A DNA stretch of 64,000 nt, taken from NCBI RefSeq assembly GCF_000967425.1, contig NZ_FO082820.1, forward strand, positions 1,364,001-1,428,000. The letters are read 5' to 3'. The notes under the pieces were generated by a model, which saw nothing but the letters and a program-made list of their open reading frames with translations, was not told the origin of the DNA and did no database searches. Of the stretch, positions 16,045-23,445 are shown in pieces. Origin of the DNA: Pseudorhizobium banfieldiae. GTDB taxonomy: Bacteria > Pseudomonadota > Alphaproteobacteria > Rhizobiales > Rhizobiaceae. The position numbers and the translations under genes are program-made. Each line of letters starts with the position of its first letter. The first letter of the stretch is position 1.

Positions 16045-16388
16045 TTCCTCCCGTGGGTGAGGGACAGGGCGACGCAGCGCGCCACCTGTTCCGGGGTGAG
16101 TTGGGACTTGAGCAAGTCCCTCAGCTTGCCGCTGCCGTTGACCTCACGGCCAAGCCCGAAGAGATCGCCGGGCTGCTGGAGCTTTCTCCATTGGCCCTCG
16201 TTCGGCGCCGCCCCGTTGGAGGCGCCGAACAGTCTCGTATGGGCGTGGTAGATGAGGCTCAACTTGCGAACCTCACCTCCCGTCGTGCGGCCGGCGAAGG
16301 TGAAGACGATCTTGTCGTCTTTCGCCTTCACCTTGATGGGACCGAGCAGCCACACGATCGACGCGGCTGTCTCCCGTTCCTCAGCCAA
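16041..16388 (-). CDS. Small phage paralogue family member D
   Basis: A 115-aa protein with core LSLIYHAHTRLFGASN (about 43-58) and C-terminal LKSQLTPEQVARCVALSL. The tail is nearly superimposable on that of member C. The start lies inside the end of the MoxR gene (8-bp overlap). Function unknown; a substrate or adaptor for the adjacent ATPase is a testable guess. Confidence 0.65.
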   Translation of the reverse strand: MAEERETAASIVWLLGPIKVKAKDDKIVFTFAGRTTGGEVRKLSLIYHAHTRLFGASNGAAPNEGQWRKLQQPGDLFGLGREVNGSGKLRDLLKSQLTPEQVARCVALSLTHGRK

Positions 16389-17412
16389 TGATCACGTCCT
16401 GATTTTCGGCAGACCAGTTGATGAAGGCCTGCGTGTGGGACAGGCCCGGGTCACGGCGCACCGCATCGACCATGAACATGATGCGGAAGTCGCGCGCCGG
16501 CAGCCGCTTCATGTAGGCGTCGGCATTGGCCAGCGTCCGCTGGTCGACCTTGCGTGCCAGACCTGCGGCGATGGCGAAGCGGGCCGAGACATCCTCCGGC
16601 AGCGGTGCGCTGTTCGGGTTGGCGAGCACCAGGTCGAGCGACGGCAGCCCCTGATAGACACGGACGAAGCCCTCGAACTCTGCCGCTGCACCATCGCCGA
16701 CGATTCCGCTGACCAGAGAATAGCGGCGGCTGGTCTTCCTCTCCTTGTCTGCCTGCTCGCTCGGCTTGATGTACTTGAATGCCTCCTCCCATGCCCGGGG
16801 CGTCGGGAAGGCGCGCTGGTCTGGCGTGTCCGGCATCTTGTGGATCAGCTCCGGACGGAAGCGCAGGAAGGCGATGCCGATCGGGTCGACGCCCTTCTTG
16901 CTGAAGTGCATGAGGTGGACGTTGTCGTGGTTCGGGCTGAGGTCCGGATCCACATCGATGTGAGCGAAGCGGTTGGCGAGCGCCGTCGGCATGCGCTGTG
17001 CTGCGGCACGGTCCGACTGGCGGTTACCGGCTGCCACCACACGCCAGCCAGGCGGCAGGGTATAGTCGCCAACCTTGCGATCGAGAACCAGGCCGAACAT
17101 GGCGGCCATCATCGAGGGAGGCGCGGCGTTCAACTCGTCGAGGAAGAGGATGCCTTCCTCGCCATCGCGCTCCACCTGCGGGAACTCGTCCGGCACCTTC
17201 CACTTAGTAGTGTCGCCGTGCAGATCCGGCAGACCCATGAGGGCGACCGAGTCACGGGTGGATGCGCGGAAGTCAACCAGTCCCCACTTGCGTTCCTTGG
17301 TAATCTGCGCCGTGGCCTGGGACTTGCCGATGCCGGGCGGTCCCCACAGGAAAGCCGGTGTGTTGCCGTCGAGATAATCCTGAAGGTTCAGAACAGCTGT
17401 GCCGATGTGCAT
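16381..17412 (-). CDS. MoxR/CobS-type AAA+ ATPase
   Basis: A 343-aa AAA+ ATPase. Walker A GPPGIGKS (about residues 24-31), Walker B ILFLDELNAA (about 88-97), sensor 1 region VVAAGNRQSD and an arginine-finger-type ALANRF are all visible. MoxR proteins typically remodel targets together with a VWA protein; here the VWA/HExxH protein is in the same operon with three small paralogues between them. The start at 17412 has AAGGAGA and the repeated leader element upstream, although this lies inside the 3' end of the preceding gene. Confidence 0.9.
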   Translation of the reverse strand: MHIGTAVLNLQDYLDGNTPAFLWGPPGIGKSQATAQITKERKWGLVDFRASTRDSVALMGLPDLHGDTTKWKVPDEFPQVERDGEEGILFLDELNAAPPSMMAAMFGLVLDRKVGDYTLPPGWRVVAAGNRQSDRAAAQRMPTALANRFAHIDVDPDLSPNHDNVHLMHFSKKGVDPIGIAFLRFRPELIHKMPDTPDQRAFPTPRAWEEAFKYIKPSEQADKERKTSRRYSLVSGIVGDGAAAEFEGFVRVYQGLPSLDLVLANPNSAPLPEDVSARFAIAAGLARKVDQRTLANADAYMKRLPARDFRIMFMVDAVRRDPGLSHTQAFINWSAENQDVIIG

Positions 17413-17795
17413 GTCTTGTCTCCTTGGTGTGCCATGCGTGGCGGGGTTGGTAGCTGGCCGAGTAGCCGCACCCTTGTGAGGTCGGCGAAGTCGGCAGGGG
17501 AAAGCAACGTCTGCGCTGCAAGAGCGAGCTTGTCCCGGGGGAAGCGGGGAAAAGCGAGGTTCGGATATTCGTCGAAATTGGACGGTATCAGGTAGTCGTT
17601 GAAGTTGCTGGAGTGGGTGGGCACCCGACCGGGATAGACCGGACGGTGACGTGCCTTGACCCGCTTCTCGAAAGTGTCGACGTGCACCTCGTAGCGGTGG
17701 GTGAGGCCGGTCTCTTCCTCGTCAAAGGCGAACCAGAACTTCAGCTTGGTGCCGGTGATCTGCCGGGCGTAGGGACCGTAGAGCGCGCCCTTCAT
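17388..17795 (-). CDS. Small phage paralogue family member E
   Basis: A 135-aa protein. Core YEVHVDTFEKRVKARHR (about 34-50) and helix LALAAQTLLSPADFADLTRV fit the family, though with an extra C-terminal tail of about 20 residues. That tail overlaps the MoxR leader and start by 25 bp, so its sequence may be shaped by the leader element rather than by function. The start ATG is three bases after the upstream stop. Confidence 0.6.
   Translation of the reverse strand: MKGALYGPYARQITGTKLKFWFAFDEEETGLTHRYEVHVDTFEKRVKARHRPVYPGRVPTHSSNFNDYLIPSNFDEYPNLAFPRFPRDKLALAAQTLLSPADFADLTRVRLLGQLPTPPRMAHQGDKTCTSAQLF
17419..17442 (-). promoter_or_regulatory. Start-associated mini-hairpin + SD, copy 8
   Basis: Upstream of the MoxR gene. 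Transcript GCCA-CGCA-TGGC, then ACACC and AAGGAGA. This copy lies inside the coding end of the previous gene. Confidence 0.6.
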
Positions 17796-17798
17796 GGG

Positions 17799-18164
17799 TC
17801 ACGTCCAGACGATGCGGTCAGGGAAGAGAACGACCGGGCCGGAGATGGCCGGGATGGACTCAGGATCAAGCCCGGGCTCGCGGGTCAGCGCATTGTTGCG
17901 GTAGATCGCGGTGCCCCTGATGTTGCGGATGTGTCGACCGTTGATGCTCGACGTCTCGCCGACGAACATATCCCTACGGTTGCCCTCAAAGAGCACGGCC
18001 ACATGCTCGAAAGGCTCGTCGAAAACTCCGGCCATCGCGCGCTTCAGCGCCTCGTAATTGGAGGACTTGCCGGCGATGGTGACGAGCCGTTCCTCGGTTG
18101 CGCCGAGCACCGGGATGATGAGCATTCGAGTTTGCGGAGGAGGCGGCTGTGTCAGCTTGCCCAT
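17799..18164 (-). CDS. Hypothetical phage protein
   Basis: Unrecognised 121-aa protein. Strands (MLIIPVLGATEERLVTI), a helix (NYEALKRAMAGVF) and another strand (HVAVLFEGNRRDMFV) suggest a compact alpha/beta domain. The start at 18164 follows the repeated leader and AGGAGA. It heads the translational chain leading to paralogue E, MoxR, D, C and B. Confidence 0.6.
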   Translation of the reverse strand: MGKLTQPPPPQTRMLIIPVLGATEERLVTIAGKSSNYEALKRAMAGVFDEPFEHVAVLFEGNRRDMFVGETSSINGRHIRNIRGTAIYRNNALTREPGLDPESIPAISGPVVLFPDRIVWT

Positions 18165-18169
18165 TTCAT

Positions 18170-18190
18170 TCTCCTGTCGTGCATGATTGC
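18170..18190 (-). promoter_or_regulatory. Start-associated mini-hairpin + SD, copy 9
   Basis: Transcript GCA-ATCA-TGC (3 bp), then ACGAC and AGGAGA. Confidence 0.55.
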
Positions 18191-18202
18191 TGGGGTGAAA
18201 GT

Positions 18203-18601
18203 TTAGGGGATGGCGAGGTAGCCGGGGCCGTAGCACTGGCGGCATTCCAGCCTATCGAAATCGTAGCCGCGAGCAGCTGCACGATAGAGCATCATCAGCT
18301 GGCCCTCTCGCTGCCTAGTGCGGCGTAGCCGGCTGTTGATGGTCGGCTTGGCGTCTAGCTCATCGAGCGCGAACGTGCGGCCGCAAGCGTCGCAGCAAGC
18401 AGTCTCGACTATCTCGCACCCGCAAGTGATGCAGCGGTCGCCTCCGTCCATGGCAGTCTCGCCACAGTTTTCGCAGGACCACTCATCCTCGTCATCTTCA
18501 TCGCCAAGGATGGGGTGCTCGTCACACTTGGGGTCTTGGACGAACTCGCGACCACGGAAAAAACATCCGCAACTGAGTGTCACGATGGAGGGGGAGGGCA
18601 T
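18203..18601 (-). CDS. Multi-zinc-ribbon protein
   Basis: A 132-aa protein unusually rich in cysteine: SCGC near residue 11, CENC and CITCGC around 43-60, CDAC around 69, and CRQC near the C-terminus. This predicts two or three zinc ribbons, broadly similar to nucleic-acid-binding small phage proteins. The stretch between (NSRLRRTRQREGQ) is basic. Function unknown. The start is fixed by the leader element and AGGAGA. Confidence 0.65.
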   Translation of the reverse strand: MPSPSIVTLSCGCFFRGREFVQDPKCDEHPILGDEDDEDEWSCENCGETAMDGGDRCITCGCEIVETACCDACGRTFALDELDAKPTINSRLRRTRQREGQLMMLYRAAARGYDFDRLECRQCYGPGYLAIP

Positions 18602-18606
18602 GTCGT

Positions 18607-18627
18607 TCTCCTGTGGTGCATGATTGC
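18607..18627 (-). promoter_or_regulatory. Start-associated mini-hairpin + SD, copy 10
   Basis: Transcript GCA-ATCA-TGC, then ACCAC and AGGAGA. Confidence 0.55.
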
Positions 18628-18770
18628 GAGAGAAAGGGGACGCCACCTGGATGATGAGCGCCCCCCTCGTGTGTGCGGCGGAATAAGGGATTACTTCATG
18701 TCGACCTCCGTTCGCTGTTGGTCCTCAGGGTGAAACCCTGCCCGGCAGTGCGGGCCAGGCAGGATTGGGA

Positions 18771-19679
18771 TCAGGCGAGGAAGCCGGAGACGGTGTCGAG
18801 GATCGACTGTGCCTCGGCGGCCACGTCGCGGCGCTTGCCCTCGTCTTCGCGAAGGACGGACGCATCGTATTCGGCCAGCGGTTTCAGCTGCTCGGCCATG
18901 GCGGCGAGCTTCGGGTCGCCGGTGATGTTGAGGGCGGGCAGGATCTTGATCAGGTCGCGGACGTTCTCGACCAGCGAGTCCCGGAAGATGCCCTCGGCCT
19001 TGTCGCCCTTGCCCTTGGCGGGCTTGTAGGCATTCAGCCGTTCGACCATGCGGCCGGCGACGTCGGCGACGCGCTTGTAGACGTCCTGCACGGCGGCGGT
19101 GGTCGCCTTGGTCAGCTGCTCCTCGATGTCGGCGCGGATGATGGATGCTTGCGCCTCGCTCATGTCGACGCGGAAGTCGGAGGAGGAGGGGACCGGCATC
19201 ACCTTGCAGTCGAGCGAGAACTTGGCGCGCAGCGTGTCGACGTCCGGGTAATCCTCGTCCTTGAACATGCCATTGAGGCGGACTCGAGCATCATTCACAT
19301 AGCCCGGATACTTGGCGAGGAAGTCGTTGACCGCGTCATCGAACTTCACCTTCTGCTGGCGGATCCAGCCCATGTGGGCGAGGTAGGCCTCGGCTGCCAT
19401 GATGCGGCTGCCGTTGTCCATCCACGGCAGGGTGCGCGTGAGGAAGTCGGTGCGCGTGGCGCTGACGATCTTGACGATCGGCTCGAGCGCTTCCTTGGGC
19501 AGGAGCAGCTTATTGTAGCGTCCGGCGTCGGCCGCGGCGTTGTGCTGCTGGTTCACCTCGTCGGTGATCTCGCGGTCGAGGCGGCGGCCGGACCATTGCG
19601 AGATGGACAGGCTCACCAGCATTGCCCGGGTGGACAGGGAAGCGGTGGCGGCGGGTGCAATGGGAGTCATAGCGTTCAT
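18771..19679 (-). CDS. DUF3150-like protein
   Basis: A 302-aa, helical, Lys/Asp-rich protein. The N-terminal region with LVSLSISQWSGRRLDREITD (about 21-40) is like that of DUF3150 proteins. Those are often found near CobS/MoxR ATPase and VWA/CobT-like genes on phages and integrative elements, which matches this neighbourhood. The mechanism is unknown; it may be the substrate or structural partner of the ATPase complex. The start at 19679 is fixed by the leader element and CGGAGA. Confidence 0.7.
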   Translation of the reverse strand: MNAMTPIAPAATASLSTRAMLVSLSISQWSGRRLDREITDEVNQQHNAAADAGRYNKLLLPKEALEPIVKIVSATRTDFLTRTLPWMDNGSRIMAAEAYLAHMGWIRQQKVKFDDAVNDFLAKYPGYVNDARVRLNGMFKDEDYPDVDTLRAKFSLDCKVMPVPSSSDFRVDMSEAQASIIRADIEEQLTKATTAAVQDVYKRVADVAGRMVERLNAYKPAKGKGDKAEGIFRDSLVENVRDLIKILPALNITGDPKLAAMAEQLKPLAEYDASVLREDEGKRRDVAAEAQSILDTVSGFLA

Positions 19680-19684
19680 GTCAG

Positions 19685-19708
19685 TCTCCGTTGGGTGCCA
19701 TGATTGGC
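19685..19708 (-). promoter_or_regulatory. Start-associated mini-hairpin + SD, copy 11
   Basis: Transcript GCCA-ATCA-TGGC, then ACCCA and ACGGAGA. The internal ATG opens a 6-codon frame that stops one base before the gene start. Confidence 0.65.
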
Positions 19709-19726
19709 GGGGTGAAGTCGGTAGAG

Positions 19727-19873
19727 TCAGGCGGGGCGTAGCAGCTCCGCAATCAGGACGGTGATGGCCGCGCCGATGAGGAGGTCGACGTACTCGAGTC
19801 CCATGCGGCGAAGCGCGAGAGCTGCGACACATTCCGCAAGCGCGATGAACAGGATCAGGGGTCTCAGCTTCAT
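19727..19873 (-). CDS. Small two-span membrane protein
   Basis: A 48-aa protein with hydrophobic segments about 5-18 (PLILFIALAECVAAL) and 27-43 (DLLIGAAITVLIAEL). The start at 19873 has AAGGAAA upstream. A hairpin CACGCA-TCCG-TGCGTG (19905-19921) precedes it. Too small to classify; holin-like or superinfection-exclusion roles are possible, but nothing supports one over the other. Confidence 0.55.
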   Translation of the reverse strand: MKLRPLILFIALAECVAALALRRMGLEYVDLLIGAAITVLIAELLRPA

Positions 19874-19929
19874 AGGGTTTCCTTCTGGATGCGAGGGCGA
19901 TCCTACACGCACGGATGCGTGGGGAGAAG

Positions 19930-20226
19930 TCAGGCAACAAGCGAGGCGCGGGTTGCCCTTGCGATCTCCTCCGGCGGGAGGAGGGATACGAGGAAGTCTA
20001 CCAGCTTGTGCGGAAGCGGAACCTCGTGGTCGAAGGACGCCTCGTTATCGTCCGCGCGATAGAGCGTGGCGTAGAAAGTCCGGTGCTGGACGTCGTAGGA
20101 AAGCCGCCACCAACGGCGCATGCCCTTGGGCTTGGAGTCGTAGACGGTCCAGTCGATGTAGGCGTCAGGAGCGAGGTTGTCCGGGGTGATATTGCCAAAC
20201 AGGTGGCGGAGGCGGTCCGGGTTCAT
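19930..20226 (-). CDS. Small phage paralogue family member F
   Basis: A 98-aa protein with core WRLSYDVQHRTFYATLYR (about 40-57) and C-terminal helix LVSLLPPEEIARATRASL. It is separated from members B-E by the DUF3150 gene, showing the family is dispersed in the module. The start overlaps the upstream stop (ATGA). Function unknown. Confidence 0.65.
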   Translation of the reverse strand: MNPDRLRHLFGNITPDNLAPDAYIDWTVYDSKPKGMRRWWRLSYDVQHRTFYATLYRADDNEASFDHEVPLPHKLVDFLVSLLPPEEIARATRASLVA

Positions 20227-21035
20227 CCGACGATCTCCCCTTCCTCGTCGAAGGTGTAGTCGGCGAGGGCTTCGTCGACCGCCTCATTGGACATGAGGTA
20301 TTCGTCCTCCTGCCGGAGCTGCTCATAGATCCAGTCCATGAAGGCGCGGAGGGTGGCCTTGACCTCGGATTCAAACTCAAGGCGGAGGAGGCGGTGCTTT
20401 ACGAGCATAGCTCTCCATACCATGGCCTGCAGTCCGCTAAAGTCGCGGTCATCGTCGTCGCGATAGACCTCGATGCGAGTGCAGCCTGAGTGGTAGTAGC
20501 TGCCGGAGTGCTCGACGTGCACGGATAGATCCGGGATGAGCCCCAGGCATCGCTCGGAGAAGTCGGCCAGGTCCAGCGCGATCTCGTGCAATTTCGTGTC
20601 GAGCGGGGCGTGCTCCATGACGGCGGTCAGGGAGCCGATAGGATCCTTGACCGGGTACCAGTTGCCCTCGAAGCACGCGCCATCCCCTTGGCAGGAAAAG
20701 CCGGAGAACCAGATCTGCGGACCGCTGATGATGGCACCGCTGGCAAGCGTGTGGTGCTTGCGCTTGATCTGGATGCCCATCATGGCGGCGATGGTGTCGG
20801 CGTCTTCATAGATCGAGTCCCACCAGTCGTAGTCGATGCCCGTGGCGCGATAGTCGTCGCGCGCCTTTTCCTTGGCGCGGTCGGACAGTCCGTCGAAGGA
20901 AAACTCGGTCTGCTCGTCCTCGACGTCGCCCATCTCGGGCACAAGCGCGAGGGCAGGCTGGTTGACGTAGACGGGGGCACCTCCCGCAATGGCGCGGTTG
21001 ACGGCGCGGGTGAGTGCTGCGCGTGCGGCGTTCAT
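20223..21035 (-). CDS. Hypothetical phage protein with FSGFSCQGDGACF-type motif
   Basis: A 270-aa protein of a family common in phages and sometimes labelled antitoxin-like, without firm evidence. Hallmarks are LSDRAKEKARDDYR (about 51-64), YDWWDSIYEDADTI (about 69-82) and IWFSGFSCQGDGACFEGNWY (about 107-126). The C-terminal part is acidic and helical. The start at 21035 is one base after the upstream stop, with GGGAGA before it. The biochemical function is unknown. Confidence 0.65.
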   Translation of the reverse strand: MNAARAALTRAVNRAIAGGAPVYVNQPALALVPEMGDVEDEQTEFSFDGLSDRAKEKARDDYRATGIDYDWWDSIYEDADTIAAMMGIQIKRKHHTLASGAIISGPQIWFSGFSCQGDGACFEGNWYPVKDPIGSLTAVMEHAPLDTKLHEIALDLADFSERCLGLIPDLSVHVEHSGSYYHSGCTRIEVYRDDDDRDFSGLQAMVWRAMLVKHRLLRLEFESEVKATLRAFMDWIYEQLRQEDEYLMSNEAVDEALADYTFDEEGEIVG

Positions 21036-21036
21036 G

Positions 21037-21294
21037 TCAGTCTCCCTGAATTGCGAGGGCTTCGTCGCCGAGCTGGTTGTAGAGGGCGTCGATGATGGCG
21101 AAGCGGCTGCGATAGACGGCCAGGTCGCGCTGGTATGCGTCAGGCTCGCCGATGTAGTCGCGGCCATTGGGTGCCGTCTCGCCGAGCGAGGTCATGACGG
21201 AGCGAAGATCCTGCCGGACGGCAATGCGCGCCTCCACGAGGGCGTCGCGGCTGGTGCCGTTGAGGTTGACGATCGGGCGCATGAGGTCAGCCAT
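21037..21294 (-). CDS. Small hypothetical protein
   Basis: An 85-aa, mostly helical protein (SRDALVEARIAVRQDLRSVM, and YRSRFAIIDALYNQL near the end). The start at 21294 has GGGAGG upstream and lies inside the end of the preceding 48-aa gene. No family recognised. Confidence 0.55.
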   Translation of the reverse strand: MADLMRPIVNLNGTSRDALVEARIAVRQDLRSVMTSLGETAPNGRDYIGEPDAYQRDLAVYRSRFAIIDALYNQLGDEALAIQGD

Positions 21295-21433
21295 TGCGTG
21301 CCTCCCTGAGGATGCGGAATACCTCGTCGCGAGCTTCAGCGCTGGTGGGCTCGCGGCCAAGGCGTGCGGCCAGCTTGTTCCAGATCGTGTCCGGGTTGTC
21401 GTTGCGGACGGTGACGGTGACAGTGACGGCCAT
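21287..21433 (-). CDS. Small hypothetical protein
   Basis: A 48-aa protein: a beta strand (VTVTVTVRND), then helices (TIWNKLAARLG and DEVFRILREA). The start forms a TGATG overlap with the upstream small gene and the stop overlaps the next start. Its place in a coupled chain supports real translation; function unknown. Confidence 0.5.
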   Translation of the reverse strand: MAVTVTVTVRNDNPDTIWNKLAARLGREPTSAEARDEVFRILREARNG

Positions 21434-21591
21434 CAGCCCATCCTCCGGTTGAGTTCCTCGCGGGCAACCGCGGCGTACTCGTCGCGTCCGGCAATGGTTT
21501 CGCGGCGGATGATCTCGGAAAGCTGCGCGGTGGTCGCGTTGCGGCAGAAAGCGGCGAAGTCGTCGCGGTCTGATTTCGAGGGCGTGGTCAT
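21433..21591 (-). CDS. Small hypothetical protein
   Basis: A 52-aa helical protein (DDFAAFCRNATTAQLSEIIR, then DEYAAVAREELNRRMG) found by reading the gap between annotated-size genes. The start at 21591 follows a full leader element and AAGGAGA. The stop overlaps the next ATG (TGATG). This makes it the first gene of a coupled chain of seven ending at 19930. Confidence 0.55.
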   Translation of the reverse strand: MTTPSKSDRDDFAAFCRNATTAQLSEIIRRETIAGRDEYAAVAREELNRRMG

Positions 21592-21595
21592 GGTC

Positions 21596-21614
21596 TCTCC
21601 TTGTGCATGATTGC
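21596..21614 (-). promoter_or_regulatory. Start-associated mini-hairpin + SD, copy 12
   Basis: Transcript GCA-ATCA-TGC, then AC and AAGGAGA. This is the most compact copy; its internal ATG frame ends in a TGA overlapping the gene's ATG. Confidence 0.55.
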
Positions 21615-21752
21615 GGGAAGGGGTTGCGCGTCCGGGTGCGAGGGCTGGAACGGATCGCGCTATAGGTCCAGCCGGTGGTATTGGTGCGGGGCTTTAGGTT
21701 CCCCGCGCATGGCGGATCTCCGTGCGAGGTGGATCGGGGCGGTGGATTACGG

Positions 21753-21932
21753 CTAGACCCGCGCGGCGGCTTCGAGGACGCGCAGATATTCCGCCCAACG
21801 ATAGGCGGCCACCCACATGGCGAGGATGAGCGCGACGATTGCGACGCTCCAGACGAAGCCGGAGTCAAGCAGGTCGGACATGCGCGGCCTCACGATGGGC
21901 TCGACGCGGATGGTGCGGCGGCGCGGCTTCAC
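21753..21932 (-). CDS. Small single-span membrane protein
   Basis: A 59-aa protein: a basic N-terminus (PRRRTIRVEP), then one transmembrane helix (VWSVAIVALILAMWVAAY, about 27-44) and a short amphipathic tail. The GTG start at 21932 overlaps the upstream stop (GTGA) and has GAGGTG before it; an internal ATG at 21881 is an alternative. The basic N-terminus suggests a cytoplasmic N-end. Confidence 0.55.
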   Translation of the reverse strand: MKPRRRTIRVEPIVRPRMSDLLDSGFVWSVAIVALILAMWVAAYRWAEYLRVLEAAARV

Positions 21933-22120
21933 GGGCGCACCTCGACATGGCCGCCGCCATAGGCGAGCAGCTTTGCGGTCGAGATGGCGCGCTTGCGGCT
22001 GGCGAATGTGTCCAGCGTCGAGGCAAGGCCGCCGGGCAGCATCACCGCCAAGCACCAGCGATTGCCGGTGCGGCGGCGACGGCGCGCGACCACGTAGGTG
22101 TAGGGGATGGGCTTTTTCAC
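21929..22120 (-). CDS. Small basic hypothetical protein
   Basis: A 63-aa, very basic protein with an RRRRR cluster (about residues 13-17) followed by a small beta/alpha stretch. It uses a GTG start at 22120, preceded by GAGGAGA and the repeated leader element. Family unknown; nucleic-acid binding is possible from charge alone. Confidence 0.5.
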   Translation of the reverse strand: MKKPIPYTYVVARRRRRTGNRWCLAVMLPGGLASTLDTFASRKRAISTAKLLAYGGGHVEVRP

Positions 22121-22125
22121 GGGGA

Positions 22126-22149
22126 TCTCCTCAGGTTCGCATGATTGCG
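22126..22149 (-). promoter_or_regulatory. Start-associated mini-hairpin + SD, copy 13
   Basis: Transcript CGCA-ATCA-TGCG, then AACCTG and AGGAGA. It precedes a GTG start. Confidence 0.6.
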
Positions 22150-22162
22150 GGGGTGGTGACGG

Positions 22163-22576
22163 CTACTCGTGCCACGGGCGGCCGGTGCAAGCCTCGATGT
22201 TGCCATCGGTGGGCAGCAGGTCCGCAAGCGGGCAAGCGGGGACGAGGTCGACGTCGATCGGGGCGATAGCCTGGCACTGCGGGAACTCGTCCTCGTGCAG
22301 GCGGTAGATCTCGCCTTGCTGGCCTTGGCAGCCGATGCCGATCAGGACGGTGTCCGGATAGGCGAGCGCGGGAGAGGGCAGCAGGAGCGCAAGCGCTCCC
22401 GCATACTGCACGAAGCGGATGGCAGCGCCCGGCACGGTGCGGTGGATCTGGCGAACCGGGCGCTGCCCGACCGGCCGATAGCTCGACGATACGCAGAACG
22501 AGAACGTCAGGCGGCCGATTTTCAGGAAGCGGATGCCGCCCACCCTCATGGTGGACACGTTGAGGAACCGGATCAA
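22163..22576 (-). CDS. Hypothetical protein with internal signal-like segment
   Basis: A 137-aa protein. The N-terminal 35 residues (MRVGGIRFLKIGRLTFSFCV) resemble a stand-alone small phage protein type. A hydrophobic, signal-like segment (YAGALALLLPSPALAYP, about 58-74) is followed by a Cys-rich polar domain (four Cys), suggesting export or membrane anchoring. The TTG start at 22576 overlaps the upstream stop (TTGA) with GGAGG upstream. It could be a fusion of two small genes, or the true exported protein could start later. Confidence 0.5.
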   Translation of the reverse strand: MIRFLNVSTMRVGGIRFLKIGRLTFSFCVSSSYRPVGQRPVRQIHRTVPGAAIRFVQYAGALALLLPSPALAYPDTVLIGIGCQGQQGEIYRLHEDEFPQCQAIAPIDVDLVPACPLADLLPTDGNIEACTGRPWHE

Positions 22577-22761
22577 TGGACTGCCTCCAGAATGCGAGCG
22601 CGGGATAGGCGAGCGCGGAAGGCGTCGTCACGAAGGATCATAGCCCCCACCTCGTCGCGGAAAGCATCGGCCTGTTCGTCGCGATGCGTCGCGAAATACG
22701 GATGGCGGAACGGTGGTGGTGCGTCCGGGCGAAGGACGGACTCCGGCCTTTGCGGTCTCAT
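22573..22761 (-). CDS. Small hypothetical protein
   Basis: A 62-aa, Arg/Pro-rich protein with a helical C-terminal half (DEQADAFRDEVGAMIL). The start ATG follows AAGGAGA and a leader element. It is coupled to the next gene by a 4-bp overlap. No family recognised. Confidence 0.5.
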   Translation of the reverse strand: MRPQRPESVLRPDAPPPFRHPYFATHRDEQADAFRDEVGAMILRDDAFRARLSRARILEAVH

Positions 22762-22767
22762 TGCAGG

Positions 22768-22790
22768 TCTCCTTGTGTCGCATAGTTGCG
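22768..22790 (-). promoter_or_regulatory. Start-associated mini-hairpin + SD, copy 14
   Basis: Transcript CGCA-ACTA-TGCG, then ACAC and AAGGAGA. The loop differs from the common ATCA but still fits NNYA. Confidence 0.6.
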
Positions 22791-22845
22791 GGTTCCGGCG
22801 CGTTGCCGCGTCAAGGCCAGTGCCTGGCCCTCACGTAGGAACGCG

Positions 22846-22871
22846 CAAAGGTGGGGAACCATGTCCCCACC
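22846..22871 (-). terminator. Possible terminator after the first leftward gene
   Basis: On the transcript GGTGGGGA, 6-nt loop, TCCCCACC, then TTTG. The 8-bp stem is strong but the T tract is short. It separates the 22904 gene from the rest of the leftward module. Confidence 0.5.
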
Positions 22872-22903
22872 TCCGGCGGTCATCTTATGAGCCGCAGATG
22901 CTT

Positions 22904-23437
22904 TCAGGCGGCCTTCTGGATCTCCTCCGTCTTGGCGGCCGGTGCGGCCTTCGGAGCCTTGGCAGGTGCAGCGACGATCGGAGTCTTCGCCAGCGTCAAG
23001 GCGCCCTTGACAGCCTGCAGAACGCGCGGCGAACCGCCATTCTCCTCCAGTTTCTTGACGACGGACTCGAGGTACTTGACCTCGTCGAATGCAGCCGCTG
23101 GCTTGCCCTTCGTGGCCTTTTCGTAGTTCGCCGGTGCGATTTCCATCGCTTGCGCCATGTCGGATTTCTTGCCCTTGGCAAACTCGAAAACGCGCGCCTT
23201 GTCGTCAAACTTGACCTTGCCGAAAGCGGTCGACCACGAAACCAGTCCGCGGCGATAGTTCGCCGGAGTGACAGCGTAAAGCGCGTTCAGGTACTTCGGA
23301 TCATTGTGCAGCTCGACATGGTTCAATGCCGAATAGGCCAGCTGGTGCTCCTTTTCCGTGAACGTCGCGGCGGCCTTCACAAAGCCCTTGATTGCGTTGT
23401 TGAGCTTGGAACCGGTGAGAACAACAAACTTGGTCAT
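22904..23437 (-). CDS. Hypothetical phage protein, first leftward gene
   Basis: A 177-aa protein. The helical body (residues about 1-145, including LNNAIKGFVKAAATFTEKEH and YLESVVKKLEENG) is followed by a low-complexity Ala/Lys/Pro tail (APAKAPKAAPAAK). It is the first gene transcribed from the 1.6 kb control region, so it is probably expressed earliest and highest in the leftward module. The start at 23437 is set by the leader element and TGGAGA; in-frame ATGs further upstream lie in non-coding-looking sequence. Family unknown. Confidence 0.6.
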   Translation of the reverse strand: MTKFVVLTGSKLNNAIKGFVKAAATFTEKEHQLAYSALNHVELHNDPKYLNALYAVTPANYRRGLVSWSTAFGKVKFDDKARVFEFAKGKKSDMAQAMEIAPANYEKATKGKPAAAFDEVKYLESVVKKLEENGGSPRVLQAVKGALTLAKTPIVAAPAKAPKAAPAAKTEEIQKAA

Positions 23438-23445
23438 GATCTTAA

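Noticed and set aside
20223..21035. Calling this gene a toxin-antitoxin component
   Set aside because: Some database labels for the family say antitoxin, but no toxin-like partner is adjacent and no antitoxin DNA-binding motif is visible.
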